Notes: generated by a model not told the origin, from the letters alone. Shown: positions 29,279 to 37,620, numbered from the stretch's first letter. The stretch is 64,000 nucleotides of DNA from Corynebacterium lactis (GCF_900519355.1 NZ_ULHE01000002.1:310001-374000), one strand, 5' to 3'. A program made the numbers and translations.

Positions 29279-31213
29279 GTGGGGCCGGAAGAAAGTAGGT
29301 GCTTTGAGTTGGGAACTCAAGAAAGTTCGCATCGTAAACTACTGAGTTTGGCATTTGTAGCGATGCTGATCCTCGGTGGTTTTATTTGGGGAGGTGTAAC
29401 GGCGTTAGCAGCCCCGGAATGTTCGGGTGGAAATTTTTCCAACGTTCGCTGGAAAGAAGATAGCCTTAATATTCAGAATGGCGTGTATCAAGGGCCAGGT
29501 GGACATGCCGAAGTTTCATTCGATTGGGTAGCTCCAAAGAGCGCCAAGAATGGCGATTCATTTGTGTTCACCCTTCCTCCTGAGCTGCAGGCGGAGAATA
29601 CTGGCCGTGTAGCACTGCCGGATTCGACAGGAAAAATCGTCGCGTATGGTGAATGGCAGGACAAAAACTTCGTTGTCACTTTGACGGACTTTGCTGATAG
29701 TAACTTTGACGTAAAGGGATCTGCGTTTGTATCGGTAAACTGGGACAGGTCAGGCGTCAATTCTTCCACCGGTTTCGAAGGTGAACTCAAGTTCACGGGT
29801 TGTGGTGATGGCTCGTTGCAGGGCAAGTATCTCCAGGACGGCCCTGGCGGCAACGCCCACGATGATCAGAAGCAGGGCGACTACCTTGGGTTTGACAAGG
29901 AAAACAACGTCTACAAGGCACGATGGGCCGTAGGTATTAGCGGTGCAGGAAAGCCTGACCGCTTCAGCGTTACCGACACCGCTACCGGTGGATGGAAGTT
30001 CGCATGTGACGCCAAGTACTATGACGGATGGTCTCCGATCCAGGTTTACGATTCGCAAGTCCAGGGATCCCAAAGTCAAACGGGCCCGACTGCGGGGCAA
30101 ATTTACAACAAGACTGGTGCTTATCAGGGCGCGCAGGGTGGCGTCTTTGATGGAGTGAACATTGGAAATAGCGAATTTACCCCGGGTAATCACTATCGAG
30201 TGACGTGCTCGGATGGAACTCTCTCTGTTGAGTTCCCATACGGCGTATCGCCCGATTCCAGCCTCGTGGTTCAGTTTGTGATGTATACGGACAGCAAGCC
30301 GGCCCTCGGTTCAATGGTTTCGAATACGGCAACCATCAATGGCGTCAACTTCACCGGTGGGTTCAGGCTGCCGAACGCAGGTGGCCAAGGGCAGGGCCGA
30401 AAGGGTGGTTTTACCCTCGAGAAGGTCGTTTCTGGTGAGACCACGGACAAGAAGTTTGATTTCGACTGGGTCTGCAGTAGCGATAACTTCGCGACTGAGG
30501 CAGGTCAAGGATCTGTGCAACTTGGCCATGGTGACTTTATTCACGTCAGCGATCTGGACAAGGGTATGAAGTGCCGGGTACGGGAGAACCTTGATGCCTC
30601 TGCAACTCCGAAGACCACGTTGTCGTGGAGTTTGAATCTGAATCCGGCGGGTCAGGAAAATGGCGTCGAGTTTACAATCGACGATCCTGAAGTGGATGCG
30701 GTAAACGTTGTGGCGAATAACAATATCGAGGTGCCGCCAACGACGACTCCGACGACTCCGACTGAGCCGACTGAGCCGACGACTCCGACTGAGCCGACGA
30801 CTCCGACTGAGCCGACCGAGCCGACTAAGCCGACGACTCCGACCGAGCCGACTAAGCCGACCGAGCCGACTAAGCCGACTAAGCCGACGACTCCGACTGA
30901 GCCGACTAAGCCGACCGAGCCAACGAGTACGACAAGTACGACGACTACGACGCCGACCAAGACGACGTCTTCAACTAAGACGTCGACGTCAACCTCGTCT
31001 TCAACGCCAGGTCGACCATCTACGGGAACCTCTACGACGACTTCGTCGAATGCAGTCGCAAGTAACGGGCAAACGAAGCCGCCCGCTCAGAATGGATCGG
31101 GAAAGCTAGCAGTTACTGGAGCGAACGTTGTCCCGCTTGGTATCGCTGGTCTCGCGCTTCTCGCCATTGGTGCTGGTCTAGTTTGGTACCGGTCAAAGAA
31201 GAAGGCTGACTAG
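29279..31213 (+). CDS. Sortase-anchored surface adhesin (LAVTG, DUF5979-like)
   Basis: Up to 644 residues. The signal peptide (LLSLAFVAMLILGGFIW region, cleavage after ALA) is followed by two Ig-like adhesin domains of the Gram-positive MSCRAMM style (about 45-180 and 185-365). Next is a DUF5979-like domain starting GGFTLEKVVSGETTDKKFDF (about 375-480), then a Thr-Pro-Glu/Lys repeat stalk (about 485-560), a Thr/Ser region, and the wall anchor LAVTG, a hydrophobic helix and KKK. LAxTG is the form favoured by class E sortases. The start is unsure: the GTG at 29279 lacks a good ribosome site and a TTG at 29309 has a weak one. Confidence 0.85.
   Translation: MGPEESRCFELGTQESSHRKLLSLAFVAMLILGGFIWGGVTALAAPECSGGNFSNVRWKEDSLNIQNGVYQGPGGHAEVSFDWVAPKSAKNGDSFVFTLPPELQAENTGRVALPDSTGKIVAYGEWQDKNFVVTLTDFADSNFDVKGSAFVSVNWDRSGVNSSTGFEGELKFTGCGDGSLQGKYLQDGPGGNAHDDQKQGDYLGFDKENNVYKARWAVGISGAGKPDRFSVTDTATGGWKFACDAKYYDGWSPIQVYDSQVQGSQSQTGPTAGQIYNKTGAYQGAQGGVFDGVNIGNSEFTPGNHYRVTCSDGTLSVEFPYGVSPDSSLVVQFVMYTDSKPALGSMVSNTATINGVNFTGGFRLPNAGGQGQGRKGGFTLEKVVSGETTDKKFDFDWVCSSDNFATEAGQGSVQLGHGDFIHVSDLDKGMKCRVRENLDASATPKTTLSWSLNLNPAGQENGVEFTIDDPEVDAVNVVANNNIEVPPTTTPTTPTEPTEPTTPTEPTTPTEPTEPTKPTTPTEPTKPTEPTKPTKPTTPTEPTKPTEPTSTTSTTTTTPTKTTSSTKTSTSTSSSTPGRPSTGTSTTTSSNAVASNGQTKPPAQNGSGKLAVTGANVVPLGIAGLALLAIGAGLVWYRSKKKAD
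30739..30930 (+). repeat. Thr-Pro-Glu/Lys coding minisatellite
   Basis: In-frame repeats of 9 and 18 bases built from ACTCCGACTGAGCCGACG-like units encode TPT, EPT and KPT tripeptides, forming the stalk of the adhesin. The unit number is likely to vary by slippage. Confidence 0.85.
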
Positions 31214-31290
31214 CTTGGGATGCTCGGATGTATCTGCGGAATGAAAGGTGAAGTTCATCTTCGATAATTTCTGAGATATGTGAGCAACTC

Positions 31291-31333
31291 AAAAGCTCGC
31301 TGGCGTGAGTCTGACTCGTGCTAGCGAGCTTTT
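31291..31333 (+). terminator. Terminator of the adhesin gene
   Basis: AAAAGCTCGCTGGC pairs with GCTAGCGAGCTTTT (one mismatch), 78 bases after the adhesin stop codon and just inside the right island border. Confidence 0.85.
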
Positions 31334-31374
31334 ACGTTCCGCCTGACTTACTTCGAATTAGAGGTTTTAAACTA

Positions 31375-31479
31375 GTCGAGTCCCTGAACGCCTCCGTGGC
31401 TGCGGGCGTGACGCTCAGCGAGTTCGCGCGCCAGCGCAGGGCTAAGGGTGCCGCTGGCAATAGTGCGACTGGTGCTTAA
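31375..31479 (+). pseudogene. Displaced original 3' end of rlmB
   Basis: The first 67 bases repeat 28204-28270 exactly, then the reading frame continues as AKGAAGNSATGA and stops at 31477-31479. This is what rlmB would have ended with before the island entered. It has no start and is not expected to be translated. Confidence 0.88.
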
Positions 31480-31976
31480 TGGCGTTACCCCCGACACTTT
31501 TTAAAATTTAGTAAAAGTGGTTTTCTGGGGATGCGCTGTGGAAACTGTCAAGTTATTATCCATTTCGACAGAAAGTTTCTCACAAGCTGCCGCGGGGCAC
31601 AGGGAGGGGTGCCTGCCGCCTCGCCGAGGGAGGGGTCTGTTAGTGCTGTCTTCGCTGGTATGGGGCGGCAGGTCAGGTGCCTCGTCGACGTTGAGCGCAA
31701 CTTTTGAGTTAATTCCCCGTTTTACAAAAATGGGAATTGGTCTATCGGGTTAAACACCTGAAATGACAATTTTCTGTCCATGCCATCATTTAATAAAATG
31801 TGGCGGCCTCGCAGAAAAAGTGGGTGCGGCGGTTCCTCTCGGTTCCGTGGCAAATACTAACGGTCCACTCCGTTGCAGGAGCGCCGGATTTTCCTCCGGC
31901 AGTTCCTGCAATGAAGCGGACCGTTTTTGTATGCGCTCCAGCGCCTCTTGCTGCTTTCTTCCGGCGACCCCGCCAC
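31480..31976. other. Intergenic region with three hairpins
   Basis: 497 bases, no gene seen. A CACTTTT/AAAAGTG hairpin (31495-31519) probably ended the original rlmB transcript. AATTCCC/GGGAATT (31711-31738) is a second inverted repeat. The third is the large hairpin at 31859-31925 that ends the metal-transporter operon on the other strand. Confidence 0.6.
31859..31925 (-). terminator. Long hairpin after the metal ABC operon
   Basis: Nested complementary blocks AACGGTCC/GGACCGTT, TTGCAGGA/TCCTGCAA and GCCGGA/TCCGGC form one long, nearly continuous stem about 50 bases after the permease stop codon. It may terminate in both directions. Confidence 0.75.
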
Positions 31977-32873
31977 CTACTGCATGTGGGCGTCGGCGAC
32001 CGGGGCCGCGGCGGCCCAGCGGGCCGCCTGATCGTCGTCACGCGTGGCCCGGCGGGAGCGGACGGAGCCGATGGCCCGGCAGACCAGGTAAATCACAAAA
32101 GAGATGGTGGTGACGAAGACGCTGACCGGCACGCCGGGCGCCAGCGAGAGGATGATGCCTCCGACGGCGGCGACCTCGGCGAAGATCAGCGAGAGAATCA
32201 CGGCCTTGATGGGGGAGGCGGTGACGAAGGATGCGGCCGCGCCCGGGGTGATCACCAGCGAGATGATCAGCAGGGAACCGACGATCTGTACGCCCTGCGC
32301 CGCGACGAGGCCCGTCAGGACGGCGAAGAAGAGCGCCATCGCTCGGACGTTAACTCCGCACGCGGCGGCCATTACCGGGTCCGCGGAGGCGAACAGCAGT
32401 GGCTTCCACTTCCAGGCAACGCCGGCGACGACCACGACGGCGACGGCCGCCATAATCCACAGGGAGTTGTCGGTCAGGCCGACGATCTGGCCGGTCAGCA
32501 GCGAGAAAGCTGTGTTCGTGCGGCCGGGGTAGAGGTGGATGAACAGCACGGACAGGCCCATGCCGAAGCTCAGCACCACGCCGACGACGGCGTCCTTGCC
32601 GCCGCGCATTCCCAGCAGCGAGAGAACGATCGCGGTCAGAACCGAGCCGACCATGGCACCCCCGCCGACGCTGACTCCCAGCAGCAGGGCGCCGGACGCG
32701 CCCATGAGGGCCAGCTCGCTGGTGCCGTGGACGGAGAAGCTCATCTGGCGCATGACCACCAGCGGCGAGATCACGCCGGAGATAATGCCGAGAAGTGCCG
32801 CGGCGATCAGCGCGTTGTGGACGAAGCCAACCTGCAGCAGCTCTGCGGTGTCACTTAAAAACTGGGCGATCAT
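31977..32873 (-). CDS. Zinc/manganese ABC transporter permease (ZnuB/MntB family)
   Basis: A 298-residue permease of the ABC-3 family with about eight hydrophobic helices. The typical GIISGVISPLVVMRQMSFSVHGTSELALMGASGALLLG region (32740-32840) holds the coupling helix. It ends with an Arg/Asp-rich tail. Its start overlaps the ATPase stop by 4 bases, so the three genes form one operon in the order binding protein, ATPase, permease. Metal preference follows from the His-rich binding protein. Confidence 0.9.
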   Translation of the reverse strand: MIAQFLSDTAELLQVGFVHNALIAAALLGIISGVISPLVVMRQMSFSVHGTSELALMGASGALLLGVSVGGGAMVGSVLTAIVLSLLGMRGGKDAVVGVVLSFGMGLSVLFIHLYPGRTNTAFSLLTGQIVGLTDNSLWIMAAVAVVVVAGVAWKWKPLLFASADPVMAAACGVNVRAMALFFAVLTGLVAAQGVQIVGSLLIISLVITPGAAASFVTASPIKAVILSLIFAEVAAVGGIILSLAPGVPVSVFVTTISFVIYLVCRAIGSVRSRRATRDDDQAARWAAAAPVADAHMQ

Positions 32874-33553
32874 TGCGCGATCACCAGCCTTCCCTCGACG
32901 CGGGCGACGATGATCTTGGTCTTGTAGAGCTCCGAGAGCGTCTCGGAGGTGATGATCTCATCCACCGGGCCGATCGCATGGCCGTGCGGGGTGAGGTAGA
33001 GGACGCGGTCGCACACGCCCAGGATCGGGTTGATGCCGTGCGTCACAAACACGATGGCCGTGCCGTGCTCCTGGCGGCGCCGCTCCAGGCGCTCCACCGT
33101 CGTGCGCTGCGCGGCCGGGTCGAGCGCAATCAGAGGCTCGTCGCACAGCAAGAAGTCCGGGTCCATCACCAGCGCCTGGGCCTGGCGCACCAACTGCTGC
33201 TGCCCGCCAGACAGCGTGCCGACGCGTCGATCAACAATGCCGGAGGCCCCCACATAGTCGAGGACCTCGGCGGCCCGTGCGCGGTTCTTTCCGGCGGCGA
33301 GCTCGACCAAGTCGCGGACCCGAATGGGCAGGTCCGGGTCGAACATGCGCTGCTGCGGGATGTACCCGATGGTGCCATCGACCTTCACCGAGCCGTGGGT
33401 CAGTTTCCTGGTCCCCAGGGCCGTAGTCAGTAGGGTCGACTTTCCGACGCCGTTAGGCCCCAAGATGGCGAGGAACTCGCCGGGGGCAACGTCGAGGTTG
33501 AGGCCCGACCACAGCGGTTCTACCGCTGCGTCGGCGAAGGTCAAAGATGGCAA
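32870..33553 (-). CDS. Metal ABC transporter ATPase
   Basis: A 227-residue ABC ATPase. Walker A is GPNGVGKST, the Q-loop is PQQRMFD, the signature is LSGGQQQL, Walker B is LLCDEPLIALD, and the switch is VTHGIN. It is of the ZnuC/MntA group by its operon partners. It lies 3 bases after the binding-protein stop codon. Confidence 0.92.
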   Translation of the reverse strand: MPSLTFADAAVEPLWSGLNLDVAPGEFLAILGPNGVGKSTLLTTALGTRKLTHGSVKVDGTIGYIPQQRMFDPDLPIRVRDLVELAAGKNRARAAEVLDYVGASGIVDRRVGTLSGGQQQLVRQAQALVMDPDFLLCDEPLIALDPAAQRTTVERLERRRQEHGTAIVFVTHGINPILGVCDRVLYLTPHGHAIGPVDEIITSETLSELYKTKIIVARVEGRLVIAQ

Positions 33554-33556
33554 TTG

Positions 33557-34672
33557 TTAGATCTTTTCCATGTCGGACAGAGTGCGCTTGTACAGGTCGA
33601 AGTAGGACTCGTCCTTGGAGGGGGACTCGTACACGTTGACAACCTTAACGCCCTTGGCCTTGGCGGCTTCGAGGAGACGCTCGGAGACCTGGTCGTGGGT
33701 CTGCGGGGCGTCGATGATGTAGTCCAGCTTGCCCGATTCGATCAGCTTCAGCATCTCATTGACGTCGGCAGCGGTCGGCTCGGACTCGCTCAGGGTCGCC
33801 TTGCGGTAGCCCTCCGGGGTGATGTCCTCGACCTTGGTGTCGCTGATGATGTCGTCGGCAAGCGGGTGAATCTGGGCGACCTTGGCGGCCTTGATCTTGG
33901 ACTTGGAGTCCTTGATCTCCTTCAACTCCTTGTGGATGGCGTCGGTGTTGGCCTCGGCGCCCTTAGCCTTCAGGGCGTCGGCGAGCTGGTGCGCGACCTC
34001 GTCGACCTTGTCGGTGTCGTACCAGATGTGCTCGTTGGTCTCGGCGTTGCCGTGGTCGTGGCCAGCGTGAGCGTCGGCTGCCTCGCCCTCGTGGGCGTGG
34101 TCGTGGCCCTCGGCCTCATGGTCGTGCGCGTCGGTGGCCTCGGGAGCCTTGGACTCGCTGGAGTGGTCGTGGCCCTCCGCCTCGTGGTCGTGGCCAGCGT
34201 GAGCGTCGGTGGCCTCGGTGGTCTCGCCCTCGTGGGCATGGTCGTGGCCCTCGGCCCCGTGGTCATGGGCGTGGTCGTGGGCGTGCTCGTCGATTGCCAG
34301 CGCCGAGATGATGGTCTTGTCCTTCTTGTCCTTCAGGGAGGAGGTCAGCCACGCGTCGTAGTGGCCACCACCTGCGAGGAGGATGTCGGCGCCCTCAACC
34401 TTGGCCATGTCGGCAGCGGTCGGCTGGTAGGAGTGCGGGTCGATGTCGTTGGACTCGATGATCGGCTCGATGCTGACCTTCTTGTCGTCCGTCACGGCGT
34501 CGGCGATGTCCGCCCAGACCTTGGTGGAGGCGACCAGCTTAATGGTGCCGTCGCCCGCAGCGCCGGTGGAGCCTGCGGAGTTGGTCTCACCACCTGCGCA
34601 AGCGCCGAGACCTGCAACCAGGCCAGCGCTAGCGACAATCGCGGCGAGTTTCGCCTTCGTGCGTGACTTCAT
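33557..34672 (-). CDS. znuA: Zinc-binding ABC lipoprotein (ZnuA-like) with long His-rich loop
   Basis: A 371-residue cluster A-I metal-binding lipoprotein. The lipobox is GLGACAGG. The N lobe includes DIDPHSYQPTAADM (metal His) and the C lobe HPLADDIISD and IIDAPQTHDQVSERL. Between them (about residues 125-220) is a loop of repeated HDH, HDHAHEG, AHAGHDH and GHDHSSE units with over 30 His. Such loops mark zinc rather than manganese carriers and may act as a zinc sponge. It is the first gene of the operon. Confidence 0.9.
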   Translation of the reverse strand: MKSRTKAKLAAIVASAGLVAGLGACAGGETNSAGSTGAAGDGTIKLVASTKVWADIADAVTDDKKVSIEPIIESNDIDPHSYQPTAADMAKVEGADILLAGGGHYDAWLTSSLKDKKDKTIISALAIDEHAHDHAHDHGAEGHDHAHEGETTEATDAHAGHDHEAEGHDHSSESKAPEATDAHDHEAEGHDHAHEGEAADAHAGHDHGNAETNEHIWYDTDKVDEVAHQLADALKAKGAEANTDAIHKELKEIKDSKSKIKAAKVAQIHPLADDIISDTKVEDITPEGYRKATLSESEPTAADVNEMLKLIESGKLDYIIDAPQTHDQVSERLLEAAKAKGVKVVNVYESPSKDESYFDLYKRTLSDMEKI

Positions 34673-34733
34673 ATGTCAATCAATCCTTCCGAATCGCTTC
34701 CGCATGGCTTAGAGGCCACGCGGGCATGAGCCA

Positions 34734-34756
34734 TTGTTGAAAACGGTTGTTATTTA
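34734..34756 (-). promoter_or_regulatory. Possible Zur operator
   Basis: TTGAAAACGGTTGTTATTT, 60-80 bases before znuA, has the AT-rich TGAAAA-core look of actinobacterial Zur boxes, but its symmetry is poor. The call rests mainly on position. Confidence 0.25.
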
Positions 34757-34904
34757 CATTGCTAACTTAACCAATTTTGAAGGTGCATGGAAGGTGGGGC
34801 GGACCACAGTGGTCCTGTATCCTGCTGAATCGAGTAAAATTGTTGCTTGATAAACAAGTTCTACGGTGCGCGTTTGCATCAATCCGATAGGGGTGACGTT
34901 TTCC

Positions 34905-36008
34905 GTGAGTAACGGTCGTCGGCGGGGCACTTTGGCCTCCATTGCCGCAGAGTTGGGAGTTTCCCGCACTACTGTTTCCAACGCGTACAACCGCCCGGAT
35001 CAGCTGTCGGATAAGTTGCGCGAGAAGATTATGGAGACCGCCGAGCGCCTCGGCTACCCCGGCCCCGACCCGATGGCGCGCGGCCTACGCATGCGTCGCG
35101 TCGGCGCGGTCGGCGTCCTCTTTACCGAGCACCTGCCCTTCGCATTCGAGGATCCCGCATCCGTGGACTTCCTCGCCGGCCTCGCCGAGAAGCTGGGCGA
35201 GATGGGCGACTCCATGCTGGTCATCCCCGCCTCCTCGCAGTCCGAGGGCGAGTACGACACCAACCTCATCCGCCAGGCCGTCGTCGACGGCTTCGTGGTC
35301 TACTCCGTCGCCGACAACGACCCCTTCCTCGCCACCGTCCGCAGCCGCGGCTTGCCGACGGTGATTTGCGACCAACCGGCCGACCGCGAAGCTGTGCCGT
35401 TCGTGGGAATCGACGACCGCGAGGCCATCAAGCCGGCGGTGCGCCACCTGACTGAACTCGGACACAAGAAGGTCGGCATCCTGTCGGTGCGGCTGTCCCG
35501 CGAGCCCAACAACGGCGTCGTCACGCCCGAGCGCCTGGCAGGCGCGCACCACCAGGTGCAAAAGAACCGCGTCGAGGGGGCACTGGAGGCGCTCGCGGAG
35601 GCGGGAATCGATGCCGCCGACGTGCCCGTTATCGAGCGCCACTACAACGACCGCAAGAACAACAAGGAGGCGGCCGAGGAACTGCTGACCTCCTTCCCGG
35701 ACCTCACGGCCGTCGTCTGCACGACGGATACGCAGGCTCTCGCGGTGCTGGAGTACGCGAAGGAGCACGGAATCCGCATCCCGGAGGACCTCTCGGTCAC
35801 CGGCTTCGACGGCATCGAGCTGGCCCGCATGCGGGGGCTTACCACCGTCGTCCAGCCGAACCGCGAGAAGGGAAAAGCCGTGGGCTGCGCGCTTTCCGAC
35901 GCCATCAAGCGCAGCAACGGGGAACTGCCCGCGGAAGCCACGGCCCCGCGCGTGTACCTGGAGACGCAGTTCGTGGTCGGGGAGACGACGGCTGCGCCGA
36001 AGGAGTAA
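34905..36008 (+). CDS. LacI-family transcriptional regulator
   Basis: A 367-residue LacI-type repressor. The N-terminal helix-turn-helix is GTLASIAAELGVSRTTVSNAYNRP, with hinge helix PMARGLRMRRVGAVGVLF. The periplasmic-binding-like effector domain runs to the C terminus (FVGIDDREAIKPAVRHLTELGH, LSVTGFDGIELARMRGLTTV). The GTG start at 34905 lies 8-9 bases after ATAGGGG. No sugar genes adjoin it, so effector and targets are open; it may act on itself or the flavin reductase downstream. Confidence 0.9.
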   Translation: MSNGRRRGTLASIAAELGVSRTTVSNAYNRPDQLSDKLREKIMETAERLGYPGPDPMARGLRMRRVGAVGVLFTEHLPFAFEDPASVDFLAGLAEKLGEMGDSMLVIPASSQSEGEYDTNLIRQAVVDGFVVYSVADNDPFLATVRSRGLPTVICDQPADREAVPFVGIDDREAIKPAVRHLTELGHKKVGILSVRLSREPNNGVVTPERLAGAHHQVQKNRVEGALEALAEAGIDAADVPVIERHYNDRKNNKEAAEELLTSFPDLTAVVCTTDTQALAVLEYAKEHGIRIPEDLSVTGFDGIELARMRGLTTVVQPNREKGKAVGCALSDAIKRSNGELPAEATAPRVYLETQFVVGETTAAPKE

Positions 36009-36012
36009 GCGC

Positions 36013-36075
36013 CCAACCCGAATGTGTTGGCGCAGTGTTGGTGGATGCCAACCCGAATGTGTTGGCGCAGTGTTG
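36013..36075 (+). repeat. Two 28-bp direct repeats after the LacI gene
   Basis: 28 bases starting CCAACCCGAATGTGTTGGCG occur at 36013-36040 and again at 36048-36075. Each copy contains a CCAAC/GTTGG inverted repeat, so a pair of regulator sites is possible. Confidence 0.8.
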
Positions 36076-36090
36076 ATGTAAGTATCAACA
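36071..36090. promoter_or_regulatory. Operator-like palindrome before flavin reductase gene
   Basis: TGTTGATGTAAGTATCAACA is an inverted repeat with 6-base arms, 27 bases before the start codon. A second imperfect repeat TTAG/CTAA follows at 36098-36115. It sits where a repressor would block the promoter. Confidence 0.45.
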
Positions 36091-36117
36091 ATTTTGGTTA
36101 GGCGTTAAGGTCTAACT

Positions 36118-36726
36118 ATGGCTGAACTAGAAAACACTCCGAAAAGCATGATTAGCGCCGACGCTGAGTTAGCGGACTTAGCAACCCTCGGGCGCGCTGT
36201 GGGGCTGGACGAAATGTCCATCCGCGGCGCGATGAGCGAGTTTACGACGGGCGTGACCATCGTGGCCACGGAGGACGGCGGAATCCCGGTCGGGTTTGCG
36301 TGCCAGTCCTTCTCCTCACTTAGCCTTGACCCGCCGATGATCCTGTTTACGGTGATGAAGTCCTCCCGCTCGTGGCCGCACATTGAAAAGACCGGCACCT
36401 TTGCCGTGAACGTGCTGGCGGAGGACCAGGAGGACATCTCCGCCGAGTTCGGTCGCCGTGGCGGAAAGAAGTTCGAGGTAGGCCAGTGGACCCGCTCGAC
36501 CCTGGGTAATCCGCTGCTGCTCGGCTCGTCCGTGTGGATCGATTGCACCGTCGCTGACGTTCACGAAGGCGGCGACCACTGGATTGTCACCGGAAAGATT
36601 GAGGCCATCGGGCAGCGCGACGACGTTAAGCCCCTGATTTACCACCGCGGCTCCTACGCGCGCGTATCCCGCCCGGGCATCGACGCGCCGGTCGAGGAGA
36701 TGTGGCGCCAGCGCCCATCCGTGTAG
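36118..36726 (+). CDS. Flavin reductase family protein (FMN-binding split barrel)
   Basis: A 202-residue flavin reductase domain protein. FTTGVTIVATEDGGIPVGFACQSFSSLSLDPPMILFTV (36235-36354) is the typical flavin-binding split barrel, and YHRGSYARV is the family C-terminal signature. An N-terminal helical extension of about 35 residues precedes it. It likely supplies reduced FMN or FAD to a two-component monooxygenase, but no oxygenase partner lies next to it. Confidence 0.88.
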   Translation: MAELENTPKSMISADAELADLATLGRAVGLDEMSIRGAMSEFTTGVTIVATEDGGIPVGFACQSFSSLSLDPPMILFTVMKSSRSWPHIEKTGTFAVNVLAEDQEDISAEFGRRGGKKFEVGQWTRSTLGNPLLLGSSVWIDCTVADVHEGGDHWIVTGKIEAIGQRDDVKPLIYHRGSYARVSRPGIDAPVEEMWRQRPSV

Positions 36727-36771
36727 GCGGCCGACTAGGTTGCCTGGCCAGATGTGGAATATGCCACGCGG

Positions 36772-37245
36772 CTAATTGCCACCCACCGAAACCGCGGTCC
36801 AGCCGCGGTTCGCGTCGGGCGAGCCCGTGTCGGTGATTTCGCTAAGGCGCAGGCCGTTCGCGTCCACCTTGTAGATGAAGGAGCCCGGCGCCAGGGCCTC
36901 GAAGCGAGAGGCAAACGTCTGTGCGCTCGGGTCGCAGTCCGCCGTCCGGGTCGTCGCCACGTCGCCCAGCTTGACCGAACCGTCGAGCCACTCCAGGTCG
37001 CCCTCCGCGTTGCCGCAGGCCGTGGTGATCGTGTACGAGGACTGCCCCAGCGTAATCGTGGGCGGCACCTGGTTTTCAGGGGCGCCGCTGGGCAGGGCCG
37101 GATCGTCGTAAAGCGCGGTCACCTGCCATTGCTTGCCGACGATTCCCGCCGCGCCGGGCGTCGCCGAGCAGGCGGTGACGGCGACAGACATAGCCACGAC
37201 TGCTGACGCAATCGCGGCTACCTTTTTGTGGCGACCACCAATCAC
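36772..37245 (-). CDS. META/HslJ-like lipoprotein
   Basis: A 157-residue lipoprotein. The signal ends in VTAC. GKQWQVTALYDD at the start of the mature domain and a TITTACGNAEGDLEW block are typical of META (HslJ-like) domains. Two Cys are present (TACGN, TADCDP). Role unknown; possibly envelope stress. Confidence 0.7.
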   Translation of the reverse strand: MIGGRHKKVAAIASAVVAMSVAVTACSATPGAAGIVGKQWQVTALYDDPALPSGAPENQVPPTITLGQSSYTITTACGNAEGDLEWLDGSVKLGDVATTRTADCDPSAQTFASRFEALAPGSFIYKVDANGLRLSEITDTGSPDANRGWTAVSVGGN

Positions 37246-37260
37246 AAGTGCCCCCTCGAC

Positions 37261-37620
37261 TTAGGCCTTCTTGGCGGCCTTCTTCGTGGTCTTTTTCGCG
37301 GCCTTCTTGGTCGCCTTCTTCGCAGTCTTCTTGGCGGCCTTCTTCGTCGACTTCTTGGTCGCCTTCTTCGCAGTCTTCTTGGTGGACTTGCGGGTACGCT
37401 TCGCGGTCTTCGGAGCGTTTTCCTTCTCGTACTCCTCGTGGACCTTCTTGAAGCTAAGTCCTTCCGGCTCCACGCCGAGCATGCACATCAGGGTGACAGC
37501 GTCGTAGAAGTCCTCGGAGAGGGTGGCGACAATGCGCCTAGCGCCAGCGGCGGTCTTCTCTTCAACCTTGTGAAGGGCCTCATTCTGAGCGGTACGAGTG
37601 TCAGTGACCTTCGGTGGCAC
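37261..37620 (-). CDS. Lys/Ala-rich histone H1-like protein
   Basis: A 119-residue protein. Residues 1-68 form an acidic-basic helical domain (ALHKVEEKTAAGARRIVATLSEDFYDAVTLMCMLG, 37440-37590). Residues 70-119 are almost pure KK-A/T repeats (TKKAAKK type), like the tails of bacterial histone H1-like or HU-extended proteins. It probably binds DNA or RNA non-specifically. It is monocistronic, 15 bases from the META lipoprotein gene. Confidence 0.75.
   Translation of the reverse strand: MPPKVTDTRTAQNEALHKVEEKTAAGARRIVATLSEDFYDAVTLMCMLGVEPEGLSFKKVHEEYEKENAPKTAKRTRKSTKKTAKKATKKSTKKAAKKTAKKATKKAAKKTTKKAAKKA

Larger units (their letters stand above)
28271..31441. mobile_element. Small island inserted at the rlmB 3' end
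   Basis: About 3.17 kb of visibly AT-richer DNA between the two 67-bp direct repeats. It encodes a winged-helix protein and an LAVTG-type adhesin, followed by a terminator. Insertion replaced the last codons of rlmB with RVSKG plus stop and pushed the old 3' end to the far side. No integrase, transposase or terminal inverted repeat is visible. A 9-base inverted repeat AACCTCTAA (28316-28324) / TTAGAGGTT (31358-31366) lies just inside the edges. Confidence 0.8.

Noticed and set aside
30739..30930. Regular repeats considered as a CRISPR array
   Set aside because: Repeats are 9/18 bases without spacers and encode an in-frame Thr-Pro stalk of the adhesin.
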